A stretch of DNA of 64,000 bases from Mycolicibacter sp. MU0102 (GTDB taxonomy: Bacteria; Actinomycetota; Actinomycetes; Mycobacteriales; Mycobacteriaceae). The notes under the pieces were generated by a model. It worked only from the letters and a program-made list of their open reading frames with translations. It searched no databases and was not told the DNA's origin. The position numbers were made by a program, and so were the translations under genes. This document shows positions 26,254-36,410 of the stretch, one piece after another. Positions within the stretch are counted from its first letter, which is position 1. Every line of letters begins with the position of its first letter. The DNA is taken from contig NZ_OY726398.1 in NCBI RefSeq assembly GCF_963378105.1, positions 4,278,001 through 4,342,000 on the forward strand, in the 5' to 3' direction.

Positions 26254-27291
26254 ATGGCGCACGACTGGTTGCTGGTGGAAACCCTCGGGGGTGAACCGGT
26301 AGTCGTCGCGCAGGGCCGCCAGCTGAAGAATCTGGTGTCACTCACCCAGTTCCTGCGACGCAGCCCACACCTCGCGGCGATTCAGACCGCGATCGCCGAA
26401 TCGGTGCGCACCGGGCAAAGCCTGGCCAGCATCACGCCCCGCCGCGATCGGGTGATCCGCACCGAACCCGTGGTGATGTCCGATGGCCGGGTGCACGGGA
26501 TACACGTCTGGACCGGGCCGGCCGACATGGAACCATCTGAGCGCCCCATCCCGGGCCCGTTGAAGTGGGACCTGACGCTGGGGGTGGCCACCGACACCAG
26601 GGAGTCGCTGACCAACAGCGGCAAGGACCCGGAGGTGGAGGCCACTCATGGCCGGGCGTTCGTCGAAGAGTTGCCCGCCCGCGAATTCAGCCCGAACGAG
26701 AACAAGGTGCTGGCCCTGGCGATCCGGGCCGAACCGGGCCAGACCATCTGCAGCAGTTGGGATGTCACCGATTTCCACGGTGAGACCATTCGGGTGGGAT
26801 TCGTGGTCCGCACGGCCCGAGAGGCCGTTCCTGGGGGGCGTGAGCATCTGGTGACGCGCGGGATGAATTGGCGTGGCCAGTTCGACGGCGCAGTGCAGCG
26901 CCCCGACTTCCTGGCGCAGCAGATCCTGCATGCGCTGGCCCAGCCGGGCGTGCACCGGGCCATGGTGGATCTGGCCAATCGGCGGTTGCTGAAATGGCTG
27001 GATGAGCCGTGCCCGTTCTACGACTGGCGCAGTCCGGCGGAGGTATCGCGAGTCCATCCCGACGACCAGGTACAGATCGCCCGGATGGAGACCGACCTGG
27101 CCAGCTCCCAGGCGCCGGCGAGCGGGGTGCTGCGGCTACGCCAGAGCGACGGCGGTTGGGCGCCGGTCCACGTGACGGTCAACCGGGTGGAACTCGACGA
27201 GGGCACCGTGGCCGGGCTGGTTGCGCTGCGCCTGCCCACCGAGGCCGAACTCGCCGACACTGGGTTGAGCGCCACTGTCGAAGCTCCCTAG
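26254..27291 (+). CDS. Rv3651-like sensor protein (PAS/GAF-type domains)
   Basis: 345 residues, the same length as M. tuberculosis Rv3651. The N-terminal domain (1-95) contains WLLVETLGGEPVVVAQGR. The middle domain is about 100-210. A C-terminal PAS-like domain (about 225-340) reads MVDLANRRLLKWLDEPCPFYDW…HPDDQVQIARME…LRLRQSDGGWAPVHVTVNRVEL, as in PAS-fold sensors. No output domain. Structural work on Rv3651 describes a three-domain PAS/GAF protein; the ligand is unknown to me. TAATAT (26240-26245) lies 8 nt before the ATG, so the leader is very short. It ends 4 bp into the convergent tad operon. Confidence 0.85.
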   Translation: MAHDWLLVETLGGEPVVVAQGRQLKNLVSLTQFLRRSPHLAAIQTAIAESVRTGQSLASITPRRDRVIRTEPVVMSDGRVHGIHVWTGPADMEPSERPIPGPLKWDLTLGVATDTRESLTNSGKDPEVEATHGRAFVEELPAREFSPNENKVLALAIRAEPGQTICSSWDVTDFHGETIRVGFVVRTAREAVPGGREHLVTRGMNWRGQFDGAVQRPDFLAQQILHALAQPGVHRAMVDLANRRLLKWLDEPCPFYDWRSPAEVSRVHPDDQVQIARMETDLASSQAPASGVLRLRQSDGGWAPVHVTVNRVELDEGTVAGLVALRLPTEAELADTGLSATVEAP

Positions 27292-27599
27292 TCGACAGGC
27301 CCGGCGCGAGCCGTCGCGCGGGCGGGGCCAAACCGCCAGCCGGGGACCGGCATCGCGACGGTGATCACCACGTCGAGTCCGTCTACCGCGCAACTGATTT
27401 CACCGGCATGCATTCGCGATCCCAGCATCGTGGCTTGCGCGCACGCGCCGGCGGGCCCGGCCGGAACCCGGCCCGCAGCGGCCAGCGCCGCCAGGTCGGC
27501 GATGGCCTGAGCACGATGTCGCGCGATGACCGCACCACCGAGTACGAAGCCGCCGCCGGTGACGCTCAGCAGCACCGCGACCATCGCGGCCGCGGCCAC
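27288..27599 (-). CDS. Tad-locus small membrane protein (Rv3654c-like, TadG/TadE-type)
   Basis: About 103 residues from GTG 27599; the start is uncertain. One N-terminal hydrophobic segment (AAAAMVAVLLSVTGGGFVLGGAVIA) is followed by RHRAQAIADLAALAAA, the arrangement of helicase/secretion-neighbourhood TadE-like proteins. The sequence just upstream in frame (GEAGGATV) resembles a pseudopilin processing site, but no start codon covers it nearby. Last gene of the tad operon, overlapping the convergent sensor gene by 4 bp. Confidence 0.75.
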   Translation of the reverse strand: MAAAAMVAVLLSVTGGGFVLGGAVIARHRAQAIADLAALAAAGRVPAGPAGACAQATMLGSRMHAGEISCAVDGLDVVITVAMPVPGWRFGPARATARAGPVD

Positions 27600-27615
27600 G
27601 GTGGCCCCGCCGGCT

Positions 27616-27963
27616 TCACCGCGACGGCTCGACCGCCGAGACCGCTTCGGCGGTGATCGCCAAGCCGGGCAACAGAACCGGCCGGGCGGTGACGCGGGCA
27701 ACCACCACGTCACCTTCGGAACGCAGCCGGACCGTCGCACCGTCGGGCGCAATCTGGCGCACCACCGCGGTGACCGCGGAGGCGTCGCCGCGTGCGGCCA
27801 GCCGGGCGGCTTCCCGCGCGGCGTCGACGCAGCGGATTTGGGCGGACACCGCGGTGATCCCGGCCAGGCAGAGCACCAGCACCGAGACCAGTGCCGCCAG
27901 CGCAAACGCTGCCTCGACCGTGCTGGCGCCGGTGTCCTCGACGAATCGTCCACGGCCGCGCAC
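27616..27963 (-). CDS. TadE-family minor pseudopilin (Rv3655c-like)
   Basis: 115 residues. Processing motif G-ASTVEAA with the glutamate at +5, followed by a hydrophobic helix (FALAALVSVLVLCLAGITAVSA), then RCVDAAREAARLAARGD, a standard TadE signature. Probably a minor component of the Flp-type pilus or its secretion machine. Starts 7 bp after the pilin stop. Confidence 0.85.
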   Translation of the reverse strand: MRGRGRFVEDTGASTVEAAFALAALVSVLVLCLAGITAVSAQIRCVDAAREAARLAARGDASAVTAVVRQIAPDGATVRLRSEGDVVVARVTARPVLLPGLAITAEAVSAVEPSR

Positions 27964-27969
27964 GACCCG

Positions 27970-28161
27970 TCAGACCTTGGTGTTCAGCGCGCGCCCGATG
28001 ACGCGGTTCAGTGCCGACACGATCGAATCACCGGTGACCACTGTGTAGAGGATCGCGCCGAACGCCGCGGCCGCGATTGTCCCGATCGCATATTCCACCG
28101 TGGACATCCCGGAGTCATCGGATGCCAGCAGCACCATCTTCAACGATAGGACACGAAACAT
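27970..28161 (-). CDS. Flp-type pilin (DUF4244, Rv3656c-like)
   Basis: 63 residues from ATG 28161; a further 10 codons are open upstream. Short leader DDSG, then MSTVEYAIGTIAAAAFGAILYTVV, i.e. cleavage after Gly with Glu at +5 and the helix that polymerises into the pilus. The major structural subunit of the tad locus. No prepilin peptidase gene is in the locus, so processing must be supplied elsewhere. Confidence 0.88.
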   Translation of the reverse strand: MFRVLSLKMVLLASDDSGMSTVEYAIGTIAAAAFGAILYTVVTGDSIVSALNRVIGRALNTKV

Positions 28162-28253
28162 GTTGCGTACCTGTGATACCCGAGTACTCACACAGCCTCC
28201 TTCATCGGTAACCTACTCATGTTCTCGCGGTTGGTCCGCCAAGCATCGCCCGA

Positions 28254-28844
28254 TCAAAACAGCCCCGACCGCAGCACGTCACCGGCCAGGCCGGCCACGA
28301 CCGGCACGATTCCCAGGCAGACGAATGCGGGCAGAAAGCACAATCCGAGCGGCCCAGCAATCAACACCCCTGCTCGCTCTGCGGCGGCCGTCGCCGAATG
28401 CGCCGCCTCGTCGCGACACTGCACAGCAAGTTCACCGAGTCCACTGGCCAGCGCGGCACCCGATGACCCCGACCTTCGGGCCAGGCGCAGCACCGCGGTG
28501 GTTGTCGGGTCGAGCGCACCGGCAGCCGAATCGTTCGGCGCCGACCAGGCAATGGCCGGTTCGGCACCCAGCGCCAGCAGGTCCGCGCCCCGGTGCAATG
28601 CCGCCGCGAGTGCCGGCGGCGCGTGCCGGGCGGTGGCCCGGGCCGCTCCGGACACGGACATCCCCGAGGTCAGGCAGAGCGCGAACACCTCGAGGTCAGC
28701 TGCCAGCGCCAGCGCATCGGAGCCCGGGACTGTCCGACGCAGCGTCGGACGTGCTGGCCGGGGTAGCCCGGCCCGCTCCCGCACCGTCTCCGGTCCGGCG
28801 GCGGCGAGCACCGCCACAGCCAGCAGCATCGCGGCGCCGGTCAT
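28254..28844 (-). CDS. TadC-like type II/IV secretion inner-membrane protein
   Basis: 196 residues, T2SF fold. Cytoplasmic helical part (FALCLTSGMSVSGAARATARHAPPALA…) and C-terminal membrane segments (AGVLIAGPLGLCFLPAFVCLGIVPVVAGLA). The ATG overlaps the tadB stop (ATGA). Platform protein under the pilus with TadB. Matches Rv3657c in size and place. Confidence 0.88.
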   Translation of the reverse strand: MTGAAMLLAVAVLAAAGPETVRERAGLPRPARPTLRRTVPGSDALALAADLEVFALCLTSGMSVSGAARATARHAPPALAAALHRGADLLALGAEPAIAWSAPNDSAAGALDPTTTAVLRLARRSGSSGAALASGLGELAVQCRDEAAHSATAAAERAGVLIAGPLGLCFLPAFVCLGIVPVVAGLAGDVLRSGLF

Positions 28845-29653
28845 AGGACACCGCCGGCCTGGGCGGTGATCCGGTCTGACCACAGCAGCCCGGCGCAGAC
28901 CAGGCCTATCCCGATCAGCGACAGCACCCCGCCCGTTCCGCCGAGCAGAAAGACCACCGGCCGGGCTCCGATCAATTGCCCCAGCAGCACACCCAATACC
29001 GGCAGACAGGCCAAGAGCGTCGCTGAGGCGCGGGCGCCGGCCATGCCGGCTTCGGCACGCGCCGAGAACCTTTGCCGGGCAGTGATATCGCGCTGCGCGG
29101 CTTGCATCAGCGCGGCGATCGCCAAGCCGTGTTGTCCCCCGAGTTCCCAGTAGGCTGCGAGCCGCTCCCACTGCGAGGGCAGTGCCGAGGATACGGCGGC
29201 ATCGCGCAGGCCGGTCGCGACATCGGCACCGAGCCGCGCCCGAGCGGCGACTCCGCCCAGCCCGGCGGCCACCGCGGGATGGTTGGATTCGGCGGCGGCC
29301 ATAGCGAACGCCCGCACCGGATGCGCTCCGACGCGCAGCTCAGCCGCCAGGGCGTCCAGTGCGGTTTCCAGGGCACGCGCTTCCGCGACGGCCCGACGAC
29401 GGCGCAGACCACGGCGACGTCGCACGATGGCGGTGGTGCCCAACAGGACTCCGGCCAACCACGTGCTCCGCGGCAGGACCAGCGCGACCAGCACAGCAGC
29501 CCCGGCCACCGCGCCGATGAGGCTCCAGCGGCCGGCCCGCCCGGCGACCGCAGCGCCAAGCGGTTGGTCGGGCGGTGCGAGGCGGCGGCGTGGCGAAGCA
29601 CCGAGCAGGATCGCCGCGGCCAACGCCAGTGCCGCGGTCGCGGGGCCGCTCAC
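28841..29653 (-). CDS. TadB-like inner-membrane platform protein
   Basis: 270 residues from GTG 29653, which overlaps the cpaF stop (GTGA); the ORF is open 24 codons upstream. N-terminal membrane segments, then the T2SF cytoplasmic domain (ELRVGAHPVRAFAMAAAESNHP…WELGGQHGLAIAALMQAAQRDI) and two C-terminal membrane helices. Works with TadC and the CpaF motor. Confidence 0.88.
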   Translation of the reverse strand: MSGPATAALALAAAILLGASPRRRLAPPDQPLGAAVAGRAGRWSLIGAVAGAAVLVALVLPRSTWLAGVLLGTTAIVRRRRGLRRRRAVAEARALETALDALAAELRVGAHPVRAFAMAAAESNHPAVAAGLGGVAARARLGADVATGLRDAAVSSALPSQWERLAAYWELGGQHGLAIAALMQAAQRDITARQRFSARAEAGMAGARASATLLACLPVLGVLLGQLIGARPVVFLLGGTGGVLSLIGIGLVCAGLLWSDRITAQAGGVL

Positions 29654-30834
29654 GCGGGCATCCGATCGCGCAGCAGCGCGCGGAATTCGGCGGCGTGGTC
29701 GGTCAGTCCGCGTCCGATCTGCCACACCGGCGCGGCCTGCACGTGCCCGGCAGCCGTGCGGCGCAGCATCGAGATGTCGGTGAGTCGCCGGATGCCGTCG
29801 CGGTCGCGCGCGACGTGCATCAGCACCTGGACGGCCGCCGCCAGTTGGCTGTGCAGGCCGGCACGGTCCAGACCGCCCAGTGCGGCAAGCGCTTCCAGGC
29901 GGGCCGGGACTTCAGCCGAGTTGTTGGCGTGTACGGTTCCGGCGCCGCCGTCGTGGCCGGTGTTCAATGCGGCCAGCAGGTCGACCACTTCGGCGCCCCG
30001 GACCTCGCCGACCACCAGCCGATCCGGCCGCATCCGCAGCGCCTGCCGAACCAGCTCGCGCAGACTCACCTCGCCGGCACCTTCGACGTTGGCCGCGCGG
30101 GCCACCAGTCGGACCAGGTGCGGGTGGCGCGGCTGCAACTCGGGTGCATCCTCCACGCACACCACCCGCTCGCCTTCGCTGACCGCGCCGAGCAGAGCGG
30201 CCAGCAGGGTTGTCTTACCGGCGCCCGTACCGCCGGAGACCAGAAATGCCAGCCGGGCGGTGATGATGTCGGACAGCAGGGTGGCGGCCTGCGGCGCAAT
30301 GGCGCCGGCGGCGGTCAGTGCGGCGAGGTCTTGAGTGGCTGGATGCAGCACGCGCAGTGACAGGCACGTCCCATCGGCGGCAACCGGCGGCAGAATCGCG
30401 TGCAGGCGCACGGTGAACTCGCCGGTGCCGATCCCGTGCAACTTCCCGTCGACCCAGGGCTGGGCGTCGTCGAGCCGACGTCCCGCAGCTACCGCCAGCC
30501 GCTGGGCCAGCCGTCGCACCGCAGCTTCATCGGCGAACCGAATCTCGCTGCGCCGCAAACCGTCCCCATCGTCGACCCACACCGCATCGGGAGCGGTGAC
30601 CAGAACGTCGGTGGTGCCCGAGGAACACAGCAGTGGTTCCAGCACGCCGGCGCCGGTCAGTTCGGTCTGCAGAACCCGCAGGCTGGACAGCATTTCGGTA
30701 TCGCCGAGCACACCACCGGATTCAGCCCGGATCGCTGCGGCCACCGCCTGAGGGCGCAGCTCCGAGTCTCCCCGGGCCTCCCAAGACTGCGCTGCCAGAC
30801 GTTCCCGGACCCGGTCGATCAGCGAATCTTTCAT
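29650..30834 (-). CDS. CpaF/TadA pilus-assembly ATPase
   Basis: 394 residues. Walker A SGGTGAGKTTLLAAL, Walker B/Asp-box VVCVEDAPELQPRHP, His-box GAGTVHANNSAEVPARLEAL. Hexameric secretion ATPase powering pilin extrusion. The ATG overlaps the ssd stop (ATGA). Corresponds to Rv3659c. Confidence 0.93.
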   Translation of the reverse strand: MKDSLIDRVRERLAAQSWEARGDSELRPQAVAAAIRAESGGVLGDTEMLSSLRVLQTELTGAGVLEPLLCSSGTTDVLVTAPDAVWVDDGDGLRRSEIRFADEAAVRRLAQRLAVAAGRRLDDAQPWVDGKLHGIGTGEFTVRLHAILPPVAADGTCLSLRVLHPATQDLAALTAAGAIAPQAATLLSDIITARLAFLVSGGTGAGKTTLLAALLGAVSEGERVVCVEDAPELQPRHPHLVRLVARAANVEGAGEVSLRELVRQALRMRPDRLVVGEVRGAEVVDLLAALNTGHDGGAGTVHANNSAEVPARLEALAALGGLDRAGLHSQLAAAVQVLMHVARDRDGIRRLTDISMLRRTAAGHVQAAPVWQIGRGLTDHAAEFRALLRDRMPA

Positions 30835-31913
30835 GAGGCCAGGGCTTTCCGCTGAGGCAACAGTTCAAGGACCCGACCGGCCGCCGCCGCCAGCGCAGAG
30901 CGGCGATGCAACCGCAGACCCGCGTGTTCGAGGCGCTCAACCAGTCGGGGTTCGGCCCGCAATCCAGCCAGCAGTGGTAACCCGATGATCTCTGCCACCT
31001 CCGCGGCCCGAAGACCGCCGGGAGCCGGTCCGCGCACGACCAGGCCGACGTGGGGGTTCACCGCGCGCAACCGCGGTGCGATCGCGGCGCCGGCCGCGCA
31101 CGACCGTACGTCGCAGGAGCTGACCACCACTACGAGATCGGCAGCGCTCAGGGCGGTTTCGCCTGGATCGGCCAACACCCGGGGAAGGTCGCAGACCACG
31201 GTGACCCCGCCACGACGGCCCGCATCCACGACAGCGTCGACGGTGCCGGCGTCGACATCAGCGGTCTGGTAGGCCGCGTCGCCCCGGCGGGCACCGGATA
31301 GGACACTCACCCCGCGCTGACGGGGCAGCGCTTCGCGCAGTGCCGGCCAGGTCAGCCGCCCGCTGTGTTGCGCCAGGTCGCACCAGCGGAGGCCGGCAGC
31401 GTTCTCAGTGCCCACCAGCAGATCGATGCCGCCGCCCCACGCGTCGAGGTCGACCAGCAACGCATCACCTGCGTGCTGGGCCAGCGCCGTCGCCAGCAGC
31501 GATGCGCCCGCTCCCCCGCGCGCGCCGATCACCGCGATGACGTCGCCGCGGCGCACCCCATCGCGCACCGATTCGCCGGCCTCGGCCAGCTCGGCAACCA
31601 GCTCGTTGCCTTCAGCGGGTAGGGCCAGCACCCGTTGCGCCCCGACGGCGACGCCGACTTGCCAGGTGAGTGTGGTGGGTTGACCGCCGGTGAGCACAAC
31701 GACGTGGGAGCGGCGCGGCAACCGGGCCGGGCCGCACCGGGCGGCAGCCTCCTCATCGAGCACCACGGCCGCCGCAGCCGACCAAGCCCTGCGGTTCGGC
31801 ATCTCGGCGCCGAGGTGAATGATGCGTGCGCCCGCCGCCGCGGCTACCCGGTCCAGTTCGTCACGCAGCGCCGGTTGGGTGACAAGGGCCAACAGGCCGG
31901 TGGCTGCGCTCAC
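30831..31913 (-). CDS. CpaE/MinD-like ATPase of the tad locus (Rv3660c, Ssd-like)
   Basis: 360 residues. An N-terminal receiver-like pseudo-domain (1-115) is followed by a ParA/MinD fold with GARGGAGAS in the deviant Walker A position. The signature Lys residues are replaced, so nucleotide use may be altered. LLVDLDAWGGGIDLLVG is the Walker A'/B region. In M. tuberculosis this protein is called septum site-determining protein (Ssd) and affects septation; CpaE relatives position the pilus machine. First gene of the seven-gene tad operon, whose upstream neighbour is the 6C RNA on the same strand. Confidence 0.88.
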   Translation of the reverse strand: MSAATGLLALVTQPALRDELDRVAAAAGARIIHLGAEMPNRRAWSAAAAVVLDEEAAARCGPARLPRRSHVVVLTGGQPTTLTWQVGVAVGAQRVLALPAEGNELVAELAEAGESVRDGVRRGDVIAVIGARGGAGASLLATALAQHAGDALLVDLDAWGGGIDLLVGTENAAGLRWCDLAQHSGRLTWPALREALPRQRGVSVLSGARRGDAAYQTADVDAGTVDAVVDAGRRGGVTVVCDLPRVLADPGETALSAADLVVVVSSCDVRSCAAGAAIAPRLRAVNPHVGLVVRGPAPGGLRAAEVAEIIGLPLLAGLRAEPRLVERLEHAGLRLHRRSALAAAAGRVLELLPQRKALAS

Positions 31914-32097
31914 CGCCTCACTGTGGCGCGAGAGGCTTCGTCACGACACCCGATTGCCAGCGGGTGTGGACGAAATTCCCGACTGTGCATAACCCAAAGT
32001 ACGTGTTACCGATAAAACCAAACTAATCGTATGAAAAGCCGGATCTGTAACACGTTCCAGTCAGCGCGGGGGCTCTCCGGCGAACTAATTACCGGTT

Positions 32098-32192
32098 AAA
32101 AAAGACGACCCCCGCCAGGGGGGGAGGAGGCGGAGGTCGTCGCGTATCAACCCCGGGGGGTCGGGCCGATACACCCTCAGCATAAGCCGAGT
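32098..32192 (-). ncRNA. 6C small RNA (B11 homologue)
   Basis: About 95 nt. A -10 TATAGT lies at 32204-32199 on the minus strand. Hairpin 1 is GTATC/GATAC, presenting CCCCCC. Hairpin 2 is GACGACCTCCGCC with GGCGGGGGTCGTC (32141-32104) and a C-rich loop, followed by a U-tract (32103-32098), so it doubles as an intrinsic terminator. Two stem-loops with six-cytosine loops define the actinobacterial 6C family. The mycobacterial member B11 lies between Rv3660c and Rv3661, exactly this position, and is 93 nt. 6C pairs with G-rich mRNA sites and affects growth and replication genes. Confidence 0.9.
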
Positions 32193-32327
32193 GATGCCAC
32201 TATACACACGACAGGGTGGTCCGGCGCAAGTGTTTGCAAGTGTTGCTATCAAATGGCGACCTAAATCTCGCACTACGTGTGAAGTGCTCTTTCTCCCGTA
32301 GCACCGGGTTAGCAGACCTCTCACACC

Positions 32328-32333
32328 TATGCT
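32328..32333 (+). promoter_or_regulatory. -10 box for leaderless HAD phosphatase mRNA
   Basis: TATGCT followed by exactly 6 nt and GTG 32340. Confidence 0.6.
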
Positions 32334-32339
32334 GTGGCG

Positions 32340-33206
32340 GTGACCGCATCCACCCCGCAGCCGCACTCAGCGCCTACGTCGTCAGCCGACTCTGCGGCAC
32401 TTTTTGCGGCCCCTCGAACCCGCACAGCCGCGTTCCTGGACCTCGATCAGACGGTCATCGCGAAGTCCAGCGCACTGGCCTTCAGCAAACCCTTTATGGA
32501 CCAGGGACTGATCAACCGTCGCACCGTGCTCAAGTCGAGTTATGCGCAATTCCTGATGCTGTTGTCCGGCGCCGACCACGATCAGATGGAGCGGATGCGC
32601 GCCCACCTGACCAACATGTGCACCGGCTGGAACGTGGAACAGGTCAAGGCGATCGTCAACGAGACGATGCACGACATCGTCACGCCGCTGATCTTCGCGG
32701 AGGCCGCCGAGCTGATCGCCGATCACAAGCTCTGCGGCCGCGACGTGGTGGTGGTCTCGGCCTCAGGCGAGGAAATCGTGGCGCCCATCGCCCGGGCGCT
32801 GGGTGCCACCCACGCCATGGCAACCCGGATGGTGGTCGCCGACGGCAAGTACACCGGCGAGATCGCGTTCTACTGCTACGGGGAGGGCAAGGTACAGGCC
32901 ATCCGCGAGCTGGCCGCCCGCGAGGGCTACCCGTTGGAGCACTGCTACGCCTACTCGGACTCGATCACCGACCTGCCGATGCTGCAGGTGGTCGGGCATC
33001 CGTCGGCAGTGAACCCCGACCGCGCGCTGCGCAAAGAGGCGATCGCCAACGGCTGGCCGGTGCTGACCTTCTCGCGGCCGGTGTCGCTGCGTGACCGCAT
33101 CCCCGCGCCCTCCGGTGCCGCGCTGGCCACCACTGCCGCAGTCGGCGTCAGCGCACTTGCCGCCGGCGCGCTCACCTACTCCCTACTGCGCCGACTGGTG
33201 CCTTGA
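32340..33206 (+). CDS. HAD-IB family phosphatase (Rv3661-like, SerB-related)
   Basis: 288 residues from GTG 32340, placed 6 nt after TATGCT; an in-frame GTG at 32334 is rejected for that reason. HAD motif I FLDLDQTVI (nucleophile and acid/base Asp), motif II VVVVSASGEEIV, motif III/IV YSDSITDLPML. Hydrophobic C-terminus (TTAAVGVSALAAGALTYSLL) may anchor it to the membrane. Likely hydrolyses a small phosphomonoester; the substrate is not known. Flanked by two regulatory RNA genes. Confidence 0.88.
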   Translation: MTASTPQPHSAPTSSADSAALFAAPRTRTAAFLDLDQTVIAKSSALAFSKPFMDQGLINRRTVLKSSYAQFLMLLSGADHDQMERMRAHLTNMCTGWNVEQVKAIVNETMHDIVTPLIFAEAAELIADHKLCGRDVVVVSASGEEIVAPIARALGATHAMATRMVVADGKYTGEIAFYCYGEGKVQAIRELAAREGYPLEHCYAYSDSITDLPMLQVVGHPSAVNPDRALRKEAIANGWPVLTFSRPVSLRDRIPAPSGAALATTAAVGVSALAAGALTYSLLRRLVP

Positions 33207-33302
33207 TCCGGCCTCTAGCAAACATCGCTGATCACAATCCGATGACACCGCACACGCCGTATGCGATTGACCCTTGCTGTGTCGTGCGTCACGTAGTACA
33301 AA

Positions 33303-33606
33303 GGAAGCACGGAAGCCGGTAAGGCCAGGGTCGACCCGGAAGAGAAGGATCGACCTCCCGAACCGCACTTCCCAGTACGGAGAGCGGTACCCACGCGGAG
33401 CCACAGCCGCGAAGATGGCAGAAGTGTTGCGGGCCTGCGTAATTGCGGAACGTGATCGGTGTTGTCAGCCCTTTGGGTGGGGTTGCAGCCGAAGAACACC
33501 GCAGGAGCGCCGAGGCCACCCACGCAGCCCACGTTGGACGCTTGGTAACCGTGTACCGTGCTAGCGGGCGGCGAGCCGAATCATTCGGAGCGCCGCCCGC
33601 TTCGTT
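33303..33606 (+). ncRNA. Ms1 / MTS2823 RNA (RNA-polymerase-binding RNA)
   Basis: The 437-bp gap between the Rv3661- and Rv3662c-like genes contains no convincing ORF. It ends in a strong hairpin, GCGGGCGGCG (33564-33573) with CGCCGCCCGC (33591-33600) and an inner CCGAA/TTCGG stem, followed by TTCGTTCC. In M. tuberculosis MTS2823, and in M. smegmatis Ms1 (~300 nt, abundant in stationary phase, binds core RNA polymerase), occupy this intergenic position. A 5' end near 33303 after TTGACC…TAGTACA would give about 304 nt. The 5' end is approximate and the identification rests mainly on synteny, size and terminator. Confidence 0.75.
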
Positions 33607-33643
33607 CCGTTCCGGGACCTCTTCAAGTGGCCCGAATCAGCGC

Positions 33644-34402
33644 TTAGCGACCCGCTTCAGCAATCCCCAGCGCATCGAGTGCACCGGTGCGCATCGCGCC
33701 GCAACACAGCAGCAGCCAGGCGGTGACACCCTCGGCTGAACCGGTCGCGAAGTCCGCCGCCGCCCGCCGGTAGTCGCGTGCGTTGCGCATCCAGGTCACC
33801 TCGGGCACTCCTAGGCCGTGGCGGTCCAATCCGCTGGCGATGGTGACCAGCCGGGCCGCGCCGCGGGCCACCACGCCGTCGGCACTGCCGAACGGTGCCA
33901 GCGTCAGCAGTTCACCGTGCACCACCGCGGCGAAGACCGGGGCGGCCACCGACGTGCCGCCGGTGGCCAGGTCGGCCAGCATCTCCAGCCGGCGCCCGAC
34001 GGCCGCGCCGCCTTCGGGCCGGCCGAGACGCTCCTCGTCGACGAGGTCCGCGGCGGCCAACACATGCAGCCGGGCCAAGGCCTGCAGCGGCGCACGCCGC
34101 CACACCTCGACCAGGGTGGTCTCCCCGCCTTCCAGAGCCTGGGCCACCCGCAGGGCCCCGGCGAACACCGGGTCACAGGTCGAGGCGGCGTCCACGGCCG
34201 CGGGACCCCCGTCGAGCACCGACGACGCCCGCGCCGCCCGCAGGGAGGCCTCCGCGGCACTGACCGGCCAGCCCCGCATGTTGGTCTTATGCCGATGCAC
34301 CCGAGCCAGCTCGTCGCGTACCTGCTCACTGGCCTCGGAGACACCGGGCAGCGCAGCTAACGGGGCCAGTGGATCCTCCGCGGTGGTCACGGGCTGTGAC
34401 AC
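33644..34402 (-). CDS. Conserved mycobacterial protein (Rv3662c-like)
   Basis: 252 residues from GTG 34402 (VSQPVTTAEDPLAPL); the longer ORF extends into the divergent acs gene and is rejected. Mostly helical, with RVHRHKTNMRGWP, EASLRAARASSVLDGG and RLGRPEGGAAVGRRLEMLADL. The pattern HRH…ASSVLDGG is loosely like the N-terminal inhibitory part of Fic proteins, but no HPFxxGNG motif is present. Function unknown. It lies between Ms1 and acs; the dppABCD genes found next to it in M. tuberculosis are missing. Confidence 0.8.
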   Translation of the reverse strand: MSQPVTTAEDPLAPLAALPGVSEASEQVRDELARVHRHKTNMRGWPVSAAEASLRAARASSVLDGGPAAVDAASTCDPVFAGALRVAQALEGGETTLVEVWRRAPLQALARLHVLAAADLVDEERLGRPEGGAAVGRRLEMLADLATGGTSVAAPVFAAVVHGELLTLAPFGSADGVVARGAARLVTIASGLDRHGLGVPEVTWMRNARDYRRAAADFATGSAEGVTAWLLLCCGAMRTGALDALGIAEAGR

Positions 34403-34426
34403 TACCGCCGCAGTGATCGCAATGAT

Positions 34427-34432
34427 TAGGCT
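34427..34432 (+). promoter_or_regulatory. -10 box for leaderless acs mRNA
   Basis: TAGGCT followed by 7 nt and GTG 34440. Confidence 0.45.
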
Positions 34433-34439
34433 CCTGACC

Positions 34440-36392
<1,953 letters not shown>

Positions 36393-36410
36393 GCCCATGC
36401 GGCGACCCGC

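Noticed and set aside
33783..34439. Upstream extension of the acs ORF
   Set aside because: Antisense to the Rv3662c-like gene; the acs homologue starts at about 34440 and a -10 box precedes it.
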